From: Channallabes apus
Taxonomy: Eukaryota; Chordata; Actinopteri; Siluriformes; Clariidae
Assembly (NCBI GenBank): GCA_030522415.1
Contig: CM060127.1
Coordinates: forward strand, 6,931,207-6,995,206
Length of the DNA stretch: 64,000 nucleotides
Direction of reading: 5' to 3'
Shown here: positions 1-11,324 of the stretch, piece after piece
Position numbering within the stretch: position 1 is the stretch's first letter
Layout: each line of letters opens with the position of its first letter
Notes under the pieces: model-generated
Databases searched by the model: none
What the model was told of the DNA's origin: nothing
The model's input: only the letters and a program-made list of their open reading frames with translations
Made by a program: the position numbers and the translations under genes

Positions 1-1250
1 AACCACCTACCACCTTATTGATCTTACGACCTAGCCATCGAACTCCAGCCAGGCTCCAGCCCCCCCGCGGCCATCTCTACTCCCTCTCTACCAGCGAGAC
101 CCAGGCTATGGAGGAGTATGTCGCCAGCGCCCTGCGAAATGGCACCATCAGACCCTCCTCCTCGCCGGCTGCCGCGGGGTTCTTCTTTGTGAAGAAAAAA
201 GGGGGCGAACTTCGTCCGTGTGTCGACTATCGGGGGCTTAACAAGATCACCATCAGAAATCGTCACCCTCTGCCTCTTACCAACTCAGCCCTGGACGCCC
301 TCTCTGGTGCCACCGTGTTTACTACGTTGGACCTCCGGAGCGCCTACAACTTGGTGCACATCAGAGAGGGTGATGAGTGGAAGACGGCCTTCATCACCCC
401 CACCGGACACTATGAGAGCCTGGTCATCCCATTTGGTCTCTGCAATGCACCCTCGGCCTTCCAGTGTTTCATCAACGACGTCCTCAGGGACATGCTAGGC
501 CGATGGGTGTTCGTCTACCTGGATGACATTTTAATCTATTCACGCACCCCCGATGAACACACCAAACACGTTCGAGCTGTCCTAAAGAGATTGCTCGCCC
601 ACCAGCTGTACTGTAAGCTGGAAAAGTGTGCTTTTCACGAGCACTCCACCACGTTCCTGGGTTATGTTATCTCGCCCCAGGGTGTGGCCATGGACCCGCA
701 GAAGGTGTAGGTTGTACGTCACTGGCCCCTACCCAGGACACTCAAACAGCTCCAACGCTTTCTCGGGTTTGCGAACTTTTATCGTCGCTTTATCCGGGGC
801 TACAGTACAGTTGCAGCACCACTCACTGCACTTACCAGGCTCTCCAACCATTCCTTCCAACTCAACCCTACCGCCATCTCAGCTTTCCACCGACTCTGTC
901 ATCTGTTCACCACCGCACCCATTCTTCTCCATCCTGATGCCAGCCAACCGTTCGTTGTGGAGGTGGACGCGTCGGAGGTGGGCGCCGGCGCTGTTCTCTC
1001 CCAACGAGGTCCAGACCAGAAGCTACACCCATGTGGCTTCTACTCCAAAAAGTTTAACCCCACTCAGCAGCGATACGGAGTAGGGGACCGCGAACTGCTG
1101 GGCATAAAGTGGGCCTTGAAGGAATGGCGTCACTGGCTCCAGGGCACGAGTGAGCCATTCATCATCTGGACGGACCACCAAAACCTGATCACCATCCAAA
1201 GTCTTAAATAATTAAATCCACGACAGGCACGGTGGGCGCTGTTCTTCGAA
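1..1250 (+). pseudogene. pol: Chromovirus pol relic: reverse transcriptase and RNase H
   Basis: An open stretch at 18-710 encodes the reverse transcriptase palm and fingers. It shows [30 protein letters not shown] and the catalytic YLDDILIYS, and it stops at a TAG at 708-710. The next stretch matches the thumb and connection of the intact copy but is shifted. RNase H is readable at 957-1211, with [22 protein letters not shown] and TDHQNL, and ends at a TAA near 1209. The enzyme would have copied element RNA into DNA in cytoplasmic particles, but no complete polyprotein can be made from this copy. The nearest relative in the window is the pol at 34602-37998. Confidence 0.92.
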
Positions 1251-2756
1251 CAATACAATTTCCACCTCTCGTACCGCCCGGGGTTGAAGAACACCGAGGC
1301 TGACGCCCTCTCCCGTCAACACGAGCGAGAGACGCCCCGGGAGGACCCCGTGCCTGTCCTTCCACCCACCCGAATCATTGCACCCCTACAGTGGAACCTG
1401 GAAAAGAGGGTCCGCCAGGCACTGACCAGAGAACCCGCACCGGCAGGTGTGCCGCCCGGATGGCTCTTCGTCCCCGAACCACTCAGATCCGAGGTCCTCC
1501 AGTGGGGCCATTCATCACCCGTCGCAGGACACCAAGGGAGCCGGAGAACCACCACCTTCATCGGCCGGGCCTTCTGGTGGCCCTCAATGAGGAAGGAGAT
1601 CACCGAGTTCGTTCGGGCGTGCCCAATGTGCGCCTGGGCGAAGGACATTAATCAACCAACTCCAGGGGAACTCCAACCACTCCCAGTTCCCCGTCGACCC
1701 TGGTCCCACATTGTCATAGATTTCATCACGGGCCTGCCGGACTCGGATGGAAATATGTCATTCTGACCATTGTGGACCGCTTCTCCAAGGCAGTGCACCT
1801 GGTGGCCCTCGCCGGACTCCCGTCAGCGAAAGATACAGCCGAGCTGATATTGGAACACGTAGTCCGACTGCATGGCTTCCCAAAGGACATCGTCTCGGAC
1901 AGAGGTCCCCAGTTCACCGACCGGTTCTGGAAGGCCTTCTGCCGTCTGATCGATTCGTCCTGCAGTTTGTCTTCTGGCTACCACCCCCAGACGAATGGTC
2001 AGACGGAGCGAACCAACCAACAGCTGGAGCGCTACCTAAGATGTTTTGTGTCGGATCGCCAGCGCTCCTGGGCCCGCTACCTCAAGTGGGCCGAGTTATC
2101 ACACAACCTCCACGTCTCCTCAGCCACCAACCTGAGCCCATTTGAGGTGTGCTATGGTTTCCAGCCTCCGATGTTCACCCACCAGGAACTGGAGGTTGAT
2201 GTACCATCGGCCCAACAGTTGGTTTGCCGGTGCCAGCGGCTATGGCACCAAGCCAACCTCGCCATCCGACACACCACACAACTATGTGGCCCAACACCAC
2301 CGCCGGCACCCTCCGGGACGGTTGTACCACGTAGGTGACAAAGTGTGCCTGTCAACCAAAAACCTCCACCTGCACACAGAGTCCAAAAAATTATCACCAA
2401 GGTTCATAGGGCCATACCGCATCACCCTCAGGATTAACCCTGTCACCTACCGGCTCCAGCTGCCTGCCGCGCTCCAGATCCACCCCGTCTTCCACACCTC
2501 ACAGCTGAAACCATTCACCACCTCACCCATGGTTACACCCACCCCCCCTGCTCCTCCTCCCCGAATCTTTGACGGCGGTCCCGCCTACACCGTGCGACGG
2601 ATCCTCGACTCGGTTCCAGCTCGCTTCATCCTCGACTCCGAGCTCATTAGGGACTACCGTCACCGGGTATCCTCCACCCCTGGACCGTCCGGAGTCGGTC
2701 CTGGACGGGGGGGTACTGTCATGCACAATCAGCCGCGAACCTGAAAGCATAAAAGG
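1251..2756 (+). pseudogene. pol: Chromovirus pol relic: integrase and truncated chromodomain
   Basis: The zinc-binding HHCC region of integrase is seen at 1284-1650 (GHSSPVAGHQG, then CPMCAWAK). It is followed by the start of the catalytic core (IDFITGLP), where a small deletion near 1746 shifts the frame. The core continues at 1772-2338 with [13 protein letters not shown] and [13 protein letters not shown], which carry the second aspartate and the glutamate of the DDE triad. A further shift near 2265 moves the frame to 2142-2744. That stretch has the GPY motif (RFIGPYRI) and a chromodomain that has lost about 69 bp, in frame, at about 2612. The frame ends inside the LTR, as in the full-length copy. 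Non-functional. Confidence 0.9.
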
Positions 2757-3052
2757 AAACAAGATGGCGCCGCACATCGCTCTGTCATTGAGTTATGCCC
2801 AGGCTTTTTCGGAATTGTTCCCGTGCATGTGAGTACTCACTTTCTTGGCTATACTTTCAGACTGAGTGTGTGTTTATAGGACTAGGGTTAGATTGTGTCT
2901 TTCCTTTGCTCATTTACTGTGAGAGTCCTTATAGCAAATCGCGTGATTATCCTGCCTGCTCGTGTCCATCCGCGTTTGGGTTTACCATTCACGCTACAGG
3001 GCTAACTGCTAAAGCTATCATCTTTCTGGTCATCCCGGGTTAGTTCGTGACA
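2717..3052 (+). repeat. 3' LTR of chromovirus copy 1
   Basis: Begins TGTCATGCAC directly after the polypurine tract and ends GTTAGTTCGTGACA. It aligns along its length with the 381-bp LTRs of the full-length copy but is shorter and diverged. It keeps an ATAAAA box at 2749 and, 30 bases on, the sequence that would start the RNA (2779-2789). Confidence 0.88.
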
Positions 3053-3277
3053 TATTTACTGTATAGACATCTTATTATGCTTTCTCTGTTATTAATCTCT
3101 CTATTTCTCTAATTATGACTTGAATAAATCGGCTCACATCGGAGCGCGCTAGCGTGTTGGACAAGCGAGTACTGTAGTCTATATATTTGTGTTTGTTCTT
3201 TTCATGGGGGGTGGCGTGTTTATGTCTGCATTTTATCTATAAGTCGTGCGTGTGCACGGAGAGTTTATGAGTGTGCG
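3053..3277. repeat. Dispersed repeat related to 31140-31500
   Basis: No gene is seen. The stretch with ACTTGAATAAATCGGCTC recurs at 31340-31400, as do neighbouring phrases on both sides. It is probably part of the same mosaic repeat as the X units. No function can be assigned. Confidence 0.55.
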
Positions 3278-3384
3278 CCTTTGATGTGCTGGGTATGGCG
3301 GGGCGTCGACTGCTGATCAGTGTAAAGTAGCGTACTTTACACTGATCAGCAGTCGACGCCCCGCCGTACCCAGCAGATCAAAGG
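3278..3384. repeat. Near-perfect 52-bp-arm palindrome
   Basis: Arms 3278-3329 and 3333-3384 are reverse complements with two mismatches, around a 3-base GCG spacer. The inner 33 bp (3297-3329 against 3333-3365) are perfect. Single-arm versions occur near 31780, 40330 and 52490, where only one side is present, so the palindrome arose by inverted duplication of a repeat segment. Confidence 0.9.
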
Positions 3385-3530
3385 GACAGTTATCGGCTAT
3401 GACACGTTGAAGGAGAACTTAATAGTTCTCAAAAATAGTGTAAATGTCTGCAACAATCACTAACCATTAAAATGTTTTTTTTTGTAATTAAACACGAAAA
3501 TATTAATTATATTTTCTTTATACATATTTC

Positions 3531-3535
<5 letters not shown>

Positions 3536-3571
<36 letters not shown>
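3536..3571. repeat. (AT)n microsatellite
   Basis: Uninterrupted TA repeat. In X2 the matching place (about 48755-50455) is split by a hAT-like insertion. Confidence 0.95.
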
Positions 3572-3575
<4 letters not shown>

Positions 3576-4737
3576 AAAACTATTTAGTCATTTGTCTTTT
3601 ATTTACTTACTAACTAGCGAATGCTTTTTTAGGGCTCTAAAAACTACGACAGTATAAGTGACAATGGAATAGGACGTGTGAGTTGGCGCCCTTGCATAAT
3701 AAACTAAAGTTTGATAGCGGATAGCACAGATTGCACAATATTACAAATATATATTTTTATGTCACATACACTTTACTGCATGATATAAACAAATATGAAA
3801 GTTCAGTAGCACGGCAGTTTGCCGAGCATTTGATAACGCATTGTTTGTTTTGCTTACGGCCATATGTGTACATGTAAATGAATGGTGCTTACACTATTCT
3901 TACTTATTGCAACGTGACCACAGTTTTGTAATTTATATTCTGCATAGGGACGGCTGAGGAAACCCGAAGGCTCATCCGTTTTCGTGGTGAAAATGAGCAA
4001 CTTTTTTAAAAATCGAAATACGGTGCAAAAAAACTTTGGGAGTGAGTAATCTCTCTCTTATTGCAATGTGTGATGAACATCGGCGCATGTCCTCTGACGT
4101 AACATTAGGAACTAGCGACTACGTATGATGACGTATAACAGTGTTGTAGTGGTGTCCCATTTCTTAGGGGAAATATTTAAACCCTTCCCCTTTCCACTTC
4201 ATTTCAAGGGACAAGGGGAAGGGGTAGAAAATAGAATTGGGATTCAGCCTAAGTAAAACTCACGCGTAATTGTCAGGTAAAATGTACTTAACAATTAAAT
4301 TAACAATAAAAGAAATCAAGTAAAAGTTACATAATTATATTTAATGCACAAATTAGATTCATTTTAAATAATCAAGTAAAGTTAATTCATTGTTGTAACA
4401 GCAGGAACCTTGATTTTATGAAATTACTATCATTTTGTTTTGTGATATTTTCCCTTACTTGGTTTTATAAATTTATATTACTCCCTATAATAATGTAAAC
4501 ATTGCTAATTTATGTTTTGGAAAGAAACTTAATTATTTCATCTATATCTTTCATAAATCACACAACTAAAATATAATTAAACAGTTTATTCACCAACATT
4601 ACCAAATATTTGTGACATTCACAGTCTAGATACAGGTTGTCTTTTTAATAAAAGTGCATTCAGCTAAATTTTGCATCGATAGAAACAACTGCACGGCATC
4701 AGCGCCTGAAATACTTGTTTTAAACAAAATTGTGTAA

Positions 4738-4774
<37 letters not shown>
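4738..4774. repeat. (AAT)n microsatellite
   Basis: About a dozen AAT units inside X1. The matching position in X2 (about 53440) has only a short AATA run. Confidence 0.9.
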
Positions 4775-5016
4775 GAATAAATAAAATACAGCATTCATTT
4801 AGAAATAAAATACAGCAGAAAATACATTAAACAAACTGTAGAATAAACGTTAAAACTTAATAGCCCTCTGAAGCAGTGAAGTTGCAACATTCAAATCAGC
4901 ACTCTGGACTAGTGCACTTAAAAGTATGCCATTGAAACCATAACGCATTAAAACATTTTAAGCTGAACATGTAAACACAACATGTAAAGACTTGTAGTCA
5001 ACCCAAATCAAATGTT

Positions 5017-5262
5017 TTAAGATGATGACTTCATCTTTAAAGCTTGCACTTTTGGTGATAGCTTAATCCCATCAAGTTCTAGAAGAACTTTCTGAAAATA
5101 GCTCAAATGTGTAGCACAGTGCTCGGAGCTATTGCCACATTCTTGCAAAATTTCCTCTCCTTCAAGGATTATGGCTACACCAACCGGTTCTTCCCCTTCA
5201 ACAGCACGGACGACAAGGATTTTAAGAAGGTGCATACTGGCATCACTTCGTCTGTCCCCCTG
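5017..5262 (-). pseudogene. Terminal exon resembling the C-terminus of fish SAMD3-like proteins
   Basis: On the minus strand a T-rich tract ending ATGCAG precedes an open frame of about 80 codons that ends in TGA at 5017-5019. It contains KILVVRAVEGEEPVGVAI, ILQECGNSSE, FQKVLLELDGIKLS and SPKVQAL. From memory of the family, this resembles the C-terminal segment of the many fish proteins labelled sterile alpha motif domain-containing 3-like. The usual segment between NSSE and FQKV is shorter here. The X2 copy (53686-53870) has lost a further 54 or so bases in the middle. It lies within X1, so it probably travels with the element. A search is needed to confirm the family. Confidence 0.5.
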
Positions 5263-5708
5263 CATAAAATTTACAAGAAAATAAATAATTTATTTTGAGA
5301 AACAAAAAAAAATCTGAATTGCTTCAACCTGTGCTGACTTCATTTCACAGAGAAAAAAATAATAATAAAAATAATTGATAATAAAAAATGACCATCACTT
5401 CATATACTTCAGATTGTTAAACTTGGGTTAAATTGCTTTAGCAATAATCTTGCATCTAAATAAAACATTGTAAAACATGGCATGAGATGGCTACACTCCA
5501 TCGATTACTCTGCACCTTTACAGTGACAGGAAGTCCTGTGATGAATGCTGAGTTTGTATTTAAAGGGTTATTCCAAACATGAAAATTCGTTCAATAATTA
5601 CTCAGATTTATTTATTCATTTGCCTTTATATGCTTCTGTCCAATACAACAAACACTATATTCAAGGTATTAATAAATTGTATAATTAATAAGAAAACAAT
5701 GCTTTACC

Positions 5709-5762
5709 AGGCAATCAAAGAGATCCTCTTCAGATTCATGTCTGATCTCTACACTTTGTTTC
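5709..5762 (-). other. Candidate internal exon upstream of the SAMD3-like exon
   Basis: The minus strand reads HESEEDLFDCL and then a GTAAAG donor. X2 has the same exon with one extra aspartate codon (54278-54330). The acidic composition and donor are consistent with an exon of the same gene, but the acceptor is not clear. Confidence 0.3.
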
Positions 5763-6501
5763 TGTGAAAAAATTTACATCATTACATAATCTTTTATTCG
5801 TACAACTACATTTAGTCATTTCTTCATCTTTTGTAAGTTTGCCTTTATCCAAAGCAAATTACAAAAGAGGAAGGCATCAAGCATGTCATGCAGTGCTACT
5901 AACACAAATTTACTGACAGTTAGAAAAATACAAGATAGAACAGTGAGGGATTAAGGAAAAAATGAGAAGCAAGAATCATGTGTGGAAAGATTAAGCATGC
6001 AAGGTCACAGGATAACTCGACTTATTTTTATTGTCTGCAATGCGATTTAGACAAATTAGAGCTGCTGTCAATACTGTATGAACATATGTACAGGTTCTTT
6101 ACTCGTAACTCATTAATAAAGTTCGGCTTCAGAAAAAAAAATGTTTATTGCTAGTGCTCTTTTACCATTTAATGCTTTAACACAGTTTGTTCAGAAATGG
6201 CATCTCACCGGCGAGCCTTTGTCTGAACATGCTGTTTTCACGAGGTGTGGGGGTAAGAAACACACATCTCGGTGTATTAATCCGCACGCTCAGTTCGTTA
6301 TTTATTTATTTATTTATTTATTTACCACAGGACCCCTGGGGGGGCTCCGTAGGTTCAGGTTTTTACACGAAAACGGTGTTTTGTGAATCTCCACACTATT
6401 AAAAACTGAAATATTGCTAATTGTACGTCCTGAGATTAAGATGAACATTAATTGGGAGTCATGAAAGCGAGAATCACATCCAAAAAAGAAAGCTAAACTT
6501 A

Positions 6502-6660
6502 CCTCGAACACGACAAACTCCAGCTCCAGCCACGCCGTGTAGTACCTCCATGATGATTCCCAACCGACTGATCCACAGCGCGGGTACAGCGTCTCCAAAC
6601 ATGCATGCGCGGTTTAATTTGGACACATTTTCGGCTTCAGTAGACACACAGTACTTCAGA
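6502..6660 (-). other. Conserved GC-rich first-exon-like segment of X, with splice donor
   Basis: On the minus strand, 120-280 bp inside the X end, all copies carry the same segment ending GTGTTCGAG, then GTAAGTTT, a near-ideal splice donor (here at about 6500). Copies are at 38340-38469, 55346-55500 and 56172-56310. No long coding frame is shared by all. A 5' untranslated or very short coding exon driven by a promoter in the element end is an inference. Confidence 0.4.
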
Positions 6661-6865
6661 CTGAAACACGACTGCCCCCTACAGGTAATGAAGGGCATTT
6701 TCACAGCTTCCCACACGCAGCTGCGCAAAGCCGCGGCAAGTTACGGGATCCCTTTTTTTCGAAACGTGTGTTTTTAATGGCAACATCTGTATATAACCAT
6801 AATGAGTCCCGCAACTGGTTTATACAGCTGAAAAGAATAAAATCAATAGCACTCTTACTGCTTCT

Positions 6866-6940
6866 GAATGGCGCAGCGGTTAGAGAGCTTGCTCAGAGAC
6901 CCTGAGGTCGCTGGTTCGAAACCAGAGGGATGCTGTTTTA
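6866..6940 (+). other. tRNA-like sequence with A and B boxes
   Basis: TGGCGCAGCGG matches the polymerase III A box and GGTTCGAAACC the B box, with about 40 bp between them, followed by an A-rich tail. The acceptor arm does not pair and no CCA-compatible 3' end follows. It is therefore a tRNA-derived SINE head or tRNA pseudogene and not a working tRNA gene. Confidence 0.6.
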
Positions 6941-6982
6941 AAAAAAAATTATTTTAATTATAGCAAAATTAAAAGAAAACAA

Positions 6983-7320
6983 AATAAAATGTTTTATTTT
7001 AATTTTGCTCAGCATACTATAGAAAAAACACCAATACGCTACCAATAAAGCAGCTGCCACTGATATGTCCGTCGGTCATCGGTCTCAACGCGACTACTGT
7101 ATATGCCAGCCAATGGACTCCTCACGGTTAAATATGTTGATCACATGACAGCTGTATAAGCCGGTTACGGGACTCATTATGGTTGTATATCGTGCTCTGA
7201 ACAATAAATGTTCTGTTATGTCTTCAATCATTGTAATTTGACATTTTTTTGTTTGTTTGTTTTTTGTTTGTTTGTTTTTTCTATAGTATGCTGAGCAAAA
7301 TTAAAATAAAACATTTTATT
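6983..7320. repeat. Small element with 50-bp inverted ends
   Basis: The segment at 6983-7032 is the reverse complement of 7271-7320 (core TTTTGCTCAGCATACTATAG), 240 bp apart. Related, less perfect ends occur at 26885-26960 and 27575-27630. MITE-like. No target duplication is evident. Confidence 0.65.
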
Positions 7321-8235
7321 TTATTCATTCCGCTCCCGCTGGCTCTGCTATGACTGGACCGGCCCCTCCCATCTCTCGCTTCTTTTTTTCCCCTGGGGCG
7401 CGTTCCATTTGCCCCGCTTGCATGCTTCCCCCGTTGTTGCACGTGCGTCGCAATCACACCGCGTAGTAAAAACTCCCTTTAACCCAACAAACCCAGAGTA
7501 TTTTATAGCGCGGGGTGAAAACCCGGATAGCTTGCCAGCCAAAGATAAAAAAAAGCCAAGGCTAGCTCACCAGCCGTGCCCAATTCGGCAGCCCTGCTCC
7601 TTCGCATATCTGAAGGGGAGGATGCCTAACTAGTGAGTGAGGAGCAATATTGATTTGGGCGCACGCCATGACAGGCTGAAAAAAAACTATTGTCCTCAAA
7701 AATGTAACAGATGAGGACTCAGATTAATGTGCAAAAACAATATAATAAAACTATATAAGACTACAAAGCCTTTATAAGACTCAACTGCACATTGCAAATT
7801 TAATATATAATTGCGAATCCCTGGTGGGAATCGAACCCAGGTCTACCGCATGGTGGGCAACTCCCCTATTAATACCAGGATTAATTGGAACTGTGTGCGC
7901 TCTCGCGTTATATATACTGTACAACACGAGTTTATCAACCTTTTCATAAAAATGCTGCCTTTTGTAAAGTGAAAGTACTTTACAAAAGACGAACAGCTTC
8001 ATTTCGGTCATAAATTCACAATCACATCACATTCCAGGTATTATTTCCAGCTGTGGTTAAATAATGGATGAAATAATTATTCAATGCTGGACACAAACAG
8101 CAAATATGATGATTATTATAAAAAGCCCGAAGAACATCGTATTCATAAAATAATAATTACTTAATATGATAATATATATATATTCATGTCCAGTGGCGGT
8201 TCTACACTGAATTGCTCCCCGGGCGAGACTGGAAG
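7321..8235. other. Non-coding repeat tract, includes a minus-strand tRNA-like B box near 7830
   Basis: No gene. A GC-rich part at 7330-7640 is followed by a stretch (7665-7775) that recurs at 27450-27570. On the minus strand a B box (GGTTCGATTCC) lies at about 7826-7836, in a tRNA-like segment 7812-7875 that lacks a convincing cloverleaf. A segment at 8020-8110 resembles 40556-40660. Confidence 0.5.
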
Positions 8236-8341
8236 CACAACACATTTATTTAAATTCCCGAATGTTGCTTGCGGCAAGTCGCGGCAAGCCGCACGCTAAA
8301 TTGCGGCATCTCGCGGGAAAACAGGGGCATTCTTAAAGACC
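8236..8341 (-). repeat. Terminal fragment of X-related element (second end type)
   Basis: The minus strand begins CAGATGTGGTC and continues with the GCCGCAATTTAGCG-type sequence also seen inward from 46195 and 60308. Only about 100 bp is kept. Confidence 0.6.
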
Positions 8342-9084
8342 ACATCTGTAGATAATCTTACCTGATCCACGAACATAAAGGAGCATCTGTAAAGCGCAGG
8401 AAACTTACCCAGGCTTGGGACAGGAAGTTTGCTGTGCCTGGAGCCATGCTAAGAACAGATGCCTCAAAGTAAACCCCAAAACAATAGTGTAAATCGGTTG
8501 CAGGGGGGTGGGCACCAAGTCACACTTTGACACTCTTGTTGACACTATTTTAAACCATCTTTAAAGTGTGCCAGTAGGGAAAATCTATAGACATATAATC
8601 ACTTCACATGTGTTTTATGTCTGTGTGTAATGTTTTATTATTTTGCATATCCTTGCATTACTTAATCCTCTGGGGTCTGAGGTGATTTTGGGCCCTGAGA
8701 TGATTTGACATGCCCTGACATTTGTTCTTATTTCAGCTACGTATTACAGTGGGTGCACAAGCAGTATGCGACTTCTACCGTCGCCGGTGTATGGCGTCAG
8801 AATTTGGGTTTGTGTGTTTGCTGGCTTTTACCGCTGAGTGGCGCTATATAACTATAGATTGACGCCTCAGGCATCAGTTCGTTCTCTCCAGGCTTAATGA
8901 GGCGCAGGTCGTCCACAGCTGCACATCGTTGCAGATAAAATAAAGTAAAACATTGTAAATAAACGAATTCATAATCACAGTAGTAACATTACAGTACAAA
9001 TTTATAATTAAAATTAAATTCAGTTTTTTTAGGATCGAATTTAAGCAACGTAAACGTTAACACACTGAACCTTTTTATTACGTG

Positions 9085-9572
9085 TAATTACAGTAGAAAG
9101 GCTACAAGTGTAGGGTCTTGTGTCATCTTATATTTTGTGTTCTTTAAATTTGTAGCTTTTATAAGACTCTACTTTTATTTAGGTGCACTCACAATGACGA
9201 AAAAACTTTATGATTTTGTTAAATAAATAAAGTAAACGGGGTTCTGTATTGATTTTGGTGAACTTGAGCGCGTCAGAAAATGAACCCAAACTCCGTGTAT
9301 ACTCGCCTCACAGACGTGAAAAATATATACTTATAGAAAGAGAAATATCTGCTTTAATATAAACTAATGAAAAAAAATTTTAGATTATGTAATTCGTATG
9401 AGAAGTGAACTATAGGCGCGCTCACTGCTGCGGAGACGACGAGATGACATGATCACCTTCAGCAGCACAGCCGTAACCAAAGGAATCACTAATTTATCAA
9501 TGAATTATTAAAATGGTCAGAGTGAGTTTCCTGGCTGTTTTAACAAATATTTGAAGTAGATAACTGTAGCCC
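9085..9572. repeat. Direct duplication, first copy
   Basis: Nearly identical to 10842-11324 in the same orientation, starting around GTGTAGGGTCTTG and ending around AAGTAGATAAC. It is internal to element A and no ORF is shared by both copies. Confidence 0.88.
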
Positions 9573-10841
9573 ACATTTATGAAAGCATTTTTATTTATAT
9601 AAAACTATAAATAAATAAAAAAATAATAATCCGGCATTTATTATTAGGTGTGCCCGCTGCCAAAGTTCTTCAGTAACAAACCTATAAAACATGTACATCT
9701 GTATGAATAAATTGTTTAAATGTGATCAGTGATTTATGTAAATGACTCAGTTTAGATGTAAGTAAATGCTCCTTGCTAGGGACTGACATCGGCGTGCGTT
9801 TCTCCCAGCGCCACATAGCGCTTATTTAACACCATTAATATGTGTTTGCTGAAAGAGATATCTAATCTCTCATATCGGCGCGCGCGTTCATCTGACTTTA
9901 GATCAAAACTCGGCAAAGTTAAAGAGCGCACAAGCGCTGCGGGATCACGCAAACATTTTAAATTCATGAAAAAGGTTTATTCACAACCACGTTTCAGCCA
10001 TTCACACATGCATTGTGCTGTTGTTTGTACACACTTTCAGTTTTCCCCTTCTACTCTCCTCTTTCATCAAAAATGCTCCCGATATGAGCCGACACGAGCA
10101 GATTTGTTTCAGTCAGAATATTTATCAATCATAAACAGAGGCGACATATACTTGCTGATTAAACACTGCATTTTTTTTTAAGTGAAAGCGTGCGATGTGA
10201 GCAGCTTTAATTATTGATAATTAAATCATTATTAAATGGTGGACATAAACAGCAAAAAGAATAATATTATTCTTTTGATTATTATTATCATGTTCTTTTG
10301 CTGTTTGAGCGTCTATGGATTCCAAAATTGATATTTTTACCGTTTTTTTAATCACTGGAATGGAAGGGAAAGGTTCCTTATCATAACGTGCCTTGTATTG
10401 TTTTTAATCGCTCGATACACGACCCATCATTTTAATGCTATTTTACAAAGGGTAAATGCACATGGAATAATTTTATTTGGTTTGTTTATTTATAAATAAA
10501 ATCTAAAATTAAAACATTGTAGAGTAATTAAAAACAGTGTAGAGTGATTAATAACACTACATGTTATGGTAAGAAAAATCTAATTCCAGGGATTACAATC
10601 TGTAACAATGTCAATTTTAGAATTCAAAAGATTTTAAATTTACACCAATTTAAGAAGAGGCCTGAAGCAAGATCCAAGATCCTCCCCAGTTTGCTGAAAC
10701 CATGAACAGTGGTGATTTTAGTTTTTCCGAGTGTATAGGTGAGAACAGCTATTCACACTTGAGGTGTATTACAGTATTTGCATTTGTATGTGTCTGACAT
10801 GGCAAAGCACACACAGTATCATGGCAAGAACAACAACCCCG
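9573..10841. other. Non-coding interval between the two direct repeats
   Basis: AT-rich, with no convincing gene. The plus-strand frame at 9840-10181 has no recognised motif. An imperfect hairpin at about 10244-10310 has arms with AACAGCAAAA and TTTTGCTGTT, like the larger hairpin at 40625-40712. Confidence 0.45.
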
Positions 10842-11324
10842 TAATTAGAAAAGCTACTTGTGTAGGGTCTTGTCATCTTATATTTTGTGTTCTTTAAATT
10901 TGTAGCTTTTATAAGACTCTACTTTTATTTAGGTGCACTCACAATGATGAAAAAACTTTATGATTTTGTTAAATAAATAAAGTAAACGGGGTTCTGTATT
11001 GTTTTCGGTGAACTTGAGCGCGTCGGAAAATGAACCCAAACTCTGTGTATACTCCCCTCACAGACGTGAAAAATATATACTTATAGAAAGAGAAATATGT
11101 GCTTTAATATAAACTAATGAAAAAAAATTATTACATTATGTAATTCATATGAGAAGTGAATTATAGGCGCGCTCACTGCTGCGGAGACAACGAGATGACA
11201 TGATCACCTTCAGCAGCACAGCCGAAACCAAAGGAAGCACTAATTTATCAATGAATTATTAAAATGGTCAGAGTGAGTTTCCTGGCTGTTTTAACAAATA
11301 TTTGAAGTAGATAACAGTAGCCAA
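10842..11324. repeat. Direct duplication, second copy
   Basis: Second copy of 9085-9572. It runs directly into BEL/Pao pol sequence at about 11325, so one duplication end coincides with the retroelement boundary. Confidence 0.85.

Larger units (their letters stand above)
1..3052 (+). mobile_element. Ty3/gypsy chromovirus (sushi-type), copy 1, 5' part outside window
   Basis: This is the pol 3' half and the 3' LTR of a chromodomain Ty3/gypsy retrotransposon. It is collinear with the full-length copy at 33187-38333, and its first base corresponds to about position 35170 of that copy. Domain order is reverse transcriptase, RNase H, integrase, and a chromodomain with its middle deleted, then a polypurine tract just before the LTR at 2717. 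Several frameshifts and stops break the reading frame. It is GC-rich against an AT-rich surround. The family assignment is firm. Whether the 5' half exists cannot be seen here. Confidence 0.93.
3385..6789 (-). mobile_element. X unit copy X1 (TA-flanked, CAGATGTTGCC end)
   Basis: This unit is repeated three times in the window. X1 shares long collinear stretches with 48600-56462 (X2) and, inverted, with 33062-40330 (X3). The end at 6789 reads CAGATGTTGCC on the minus strand and abuts TA. The same end is at 33062 (CAGATGTCGCC, preceded by TA) and 56462 (followed by TA). Next to the end, all copies hold a GC-rich segment with a strong splice donor. The far end of the unit was not found with confidence. 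Calling it a DNA transposon is inference from the terminal motif and TA. Confidence 0.6.

Noticed and set aside
5107..5298. 63-codon plus frame
   Set aside because: Antisense of the SAMD3-like exon, whose minus frame is longer and has splice signals and family words.
6866..6940. Functional tRNA gene
   Set aside because: A and B boxes are present, but the acceptor stem does not pair and related tRNA-like heads at 7812, 21026 and 27640 are embedded in repeats.
7330..7640. Small nuclear RNA gene in the GC-rich stretch
   Set aside because: No match to remembered U1, U2, U5, U6 or U6atac core words, and the neighbouring stretch is a repeat shared with 27450-27570.
9840..10181. 113-codon plus frame inside element A as a transposase
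   Set aside because: No DDE, zinc or helix-turn-helix motif, and not preserved in element B.
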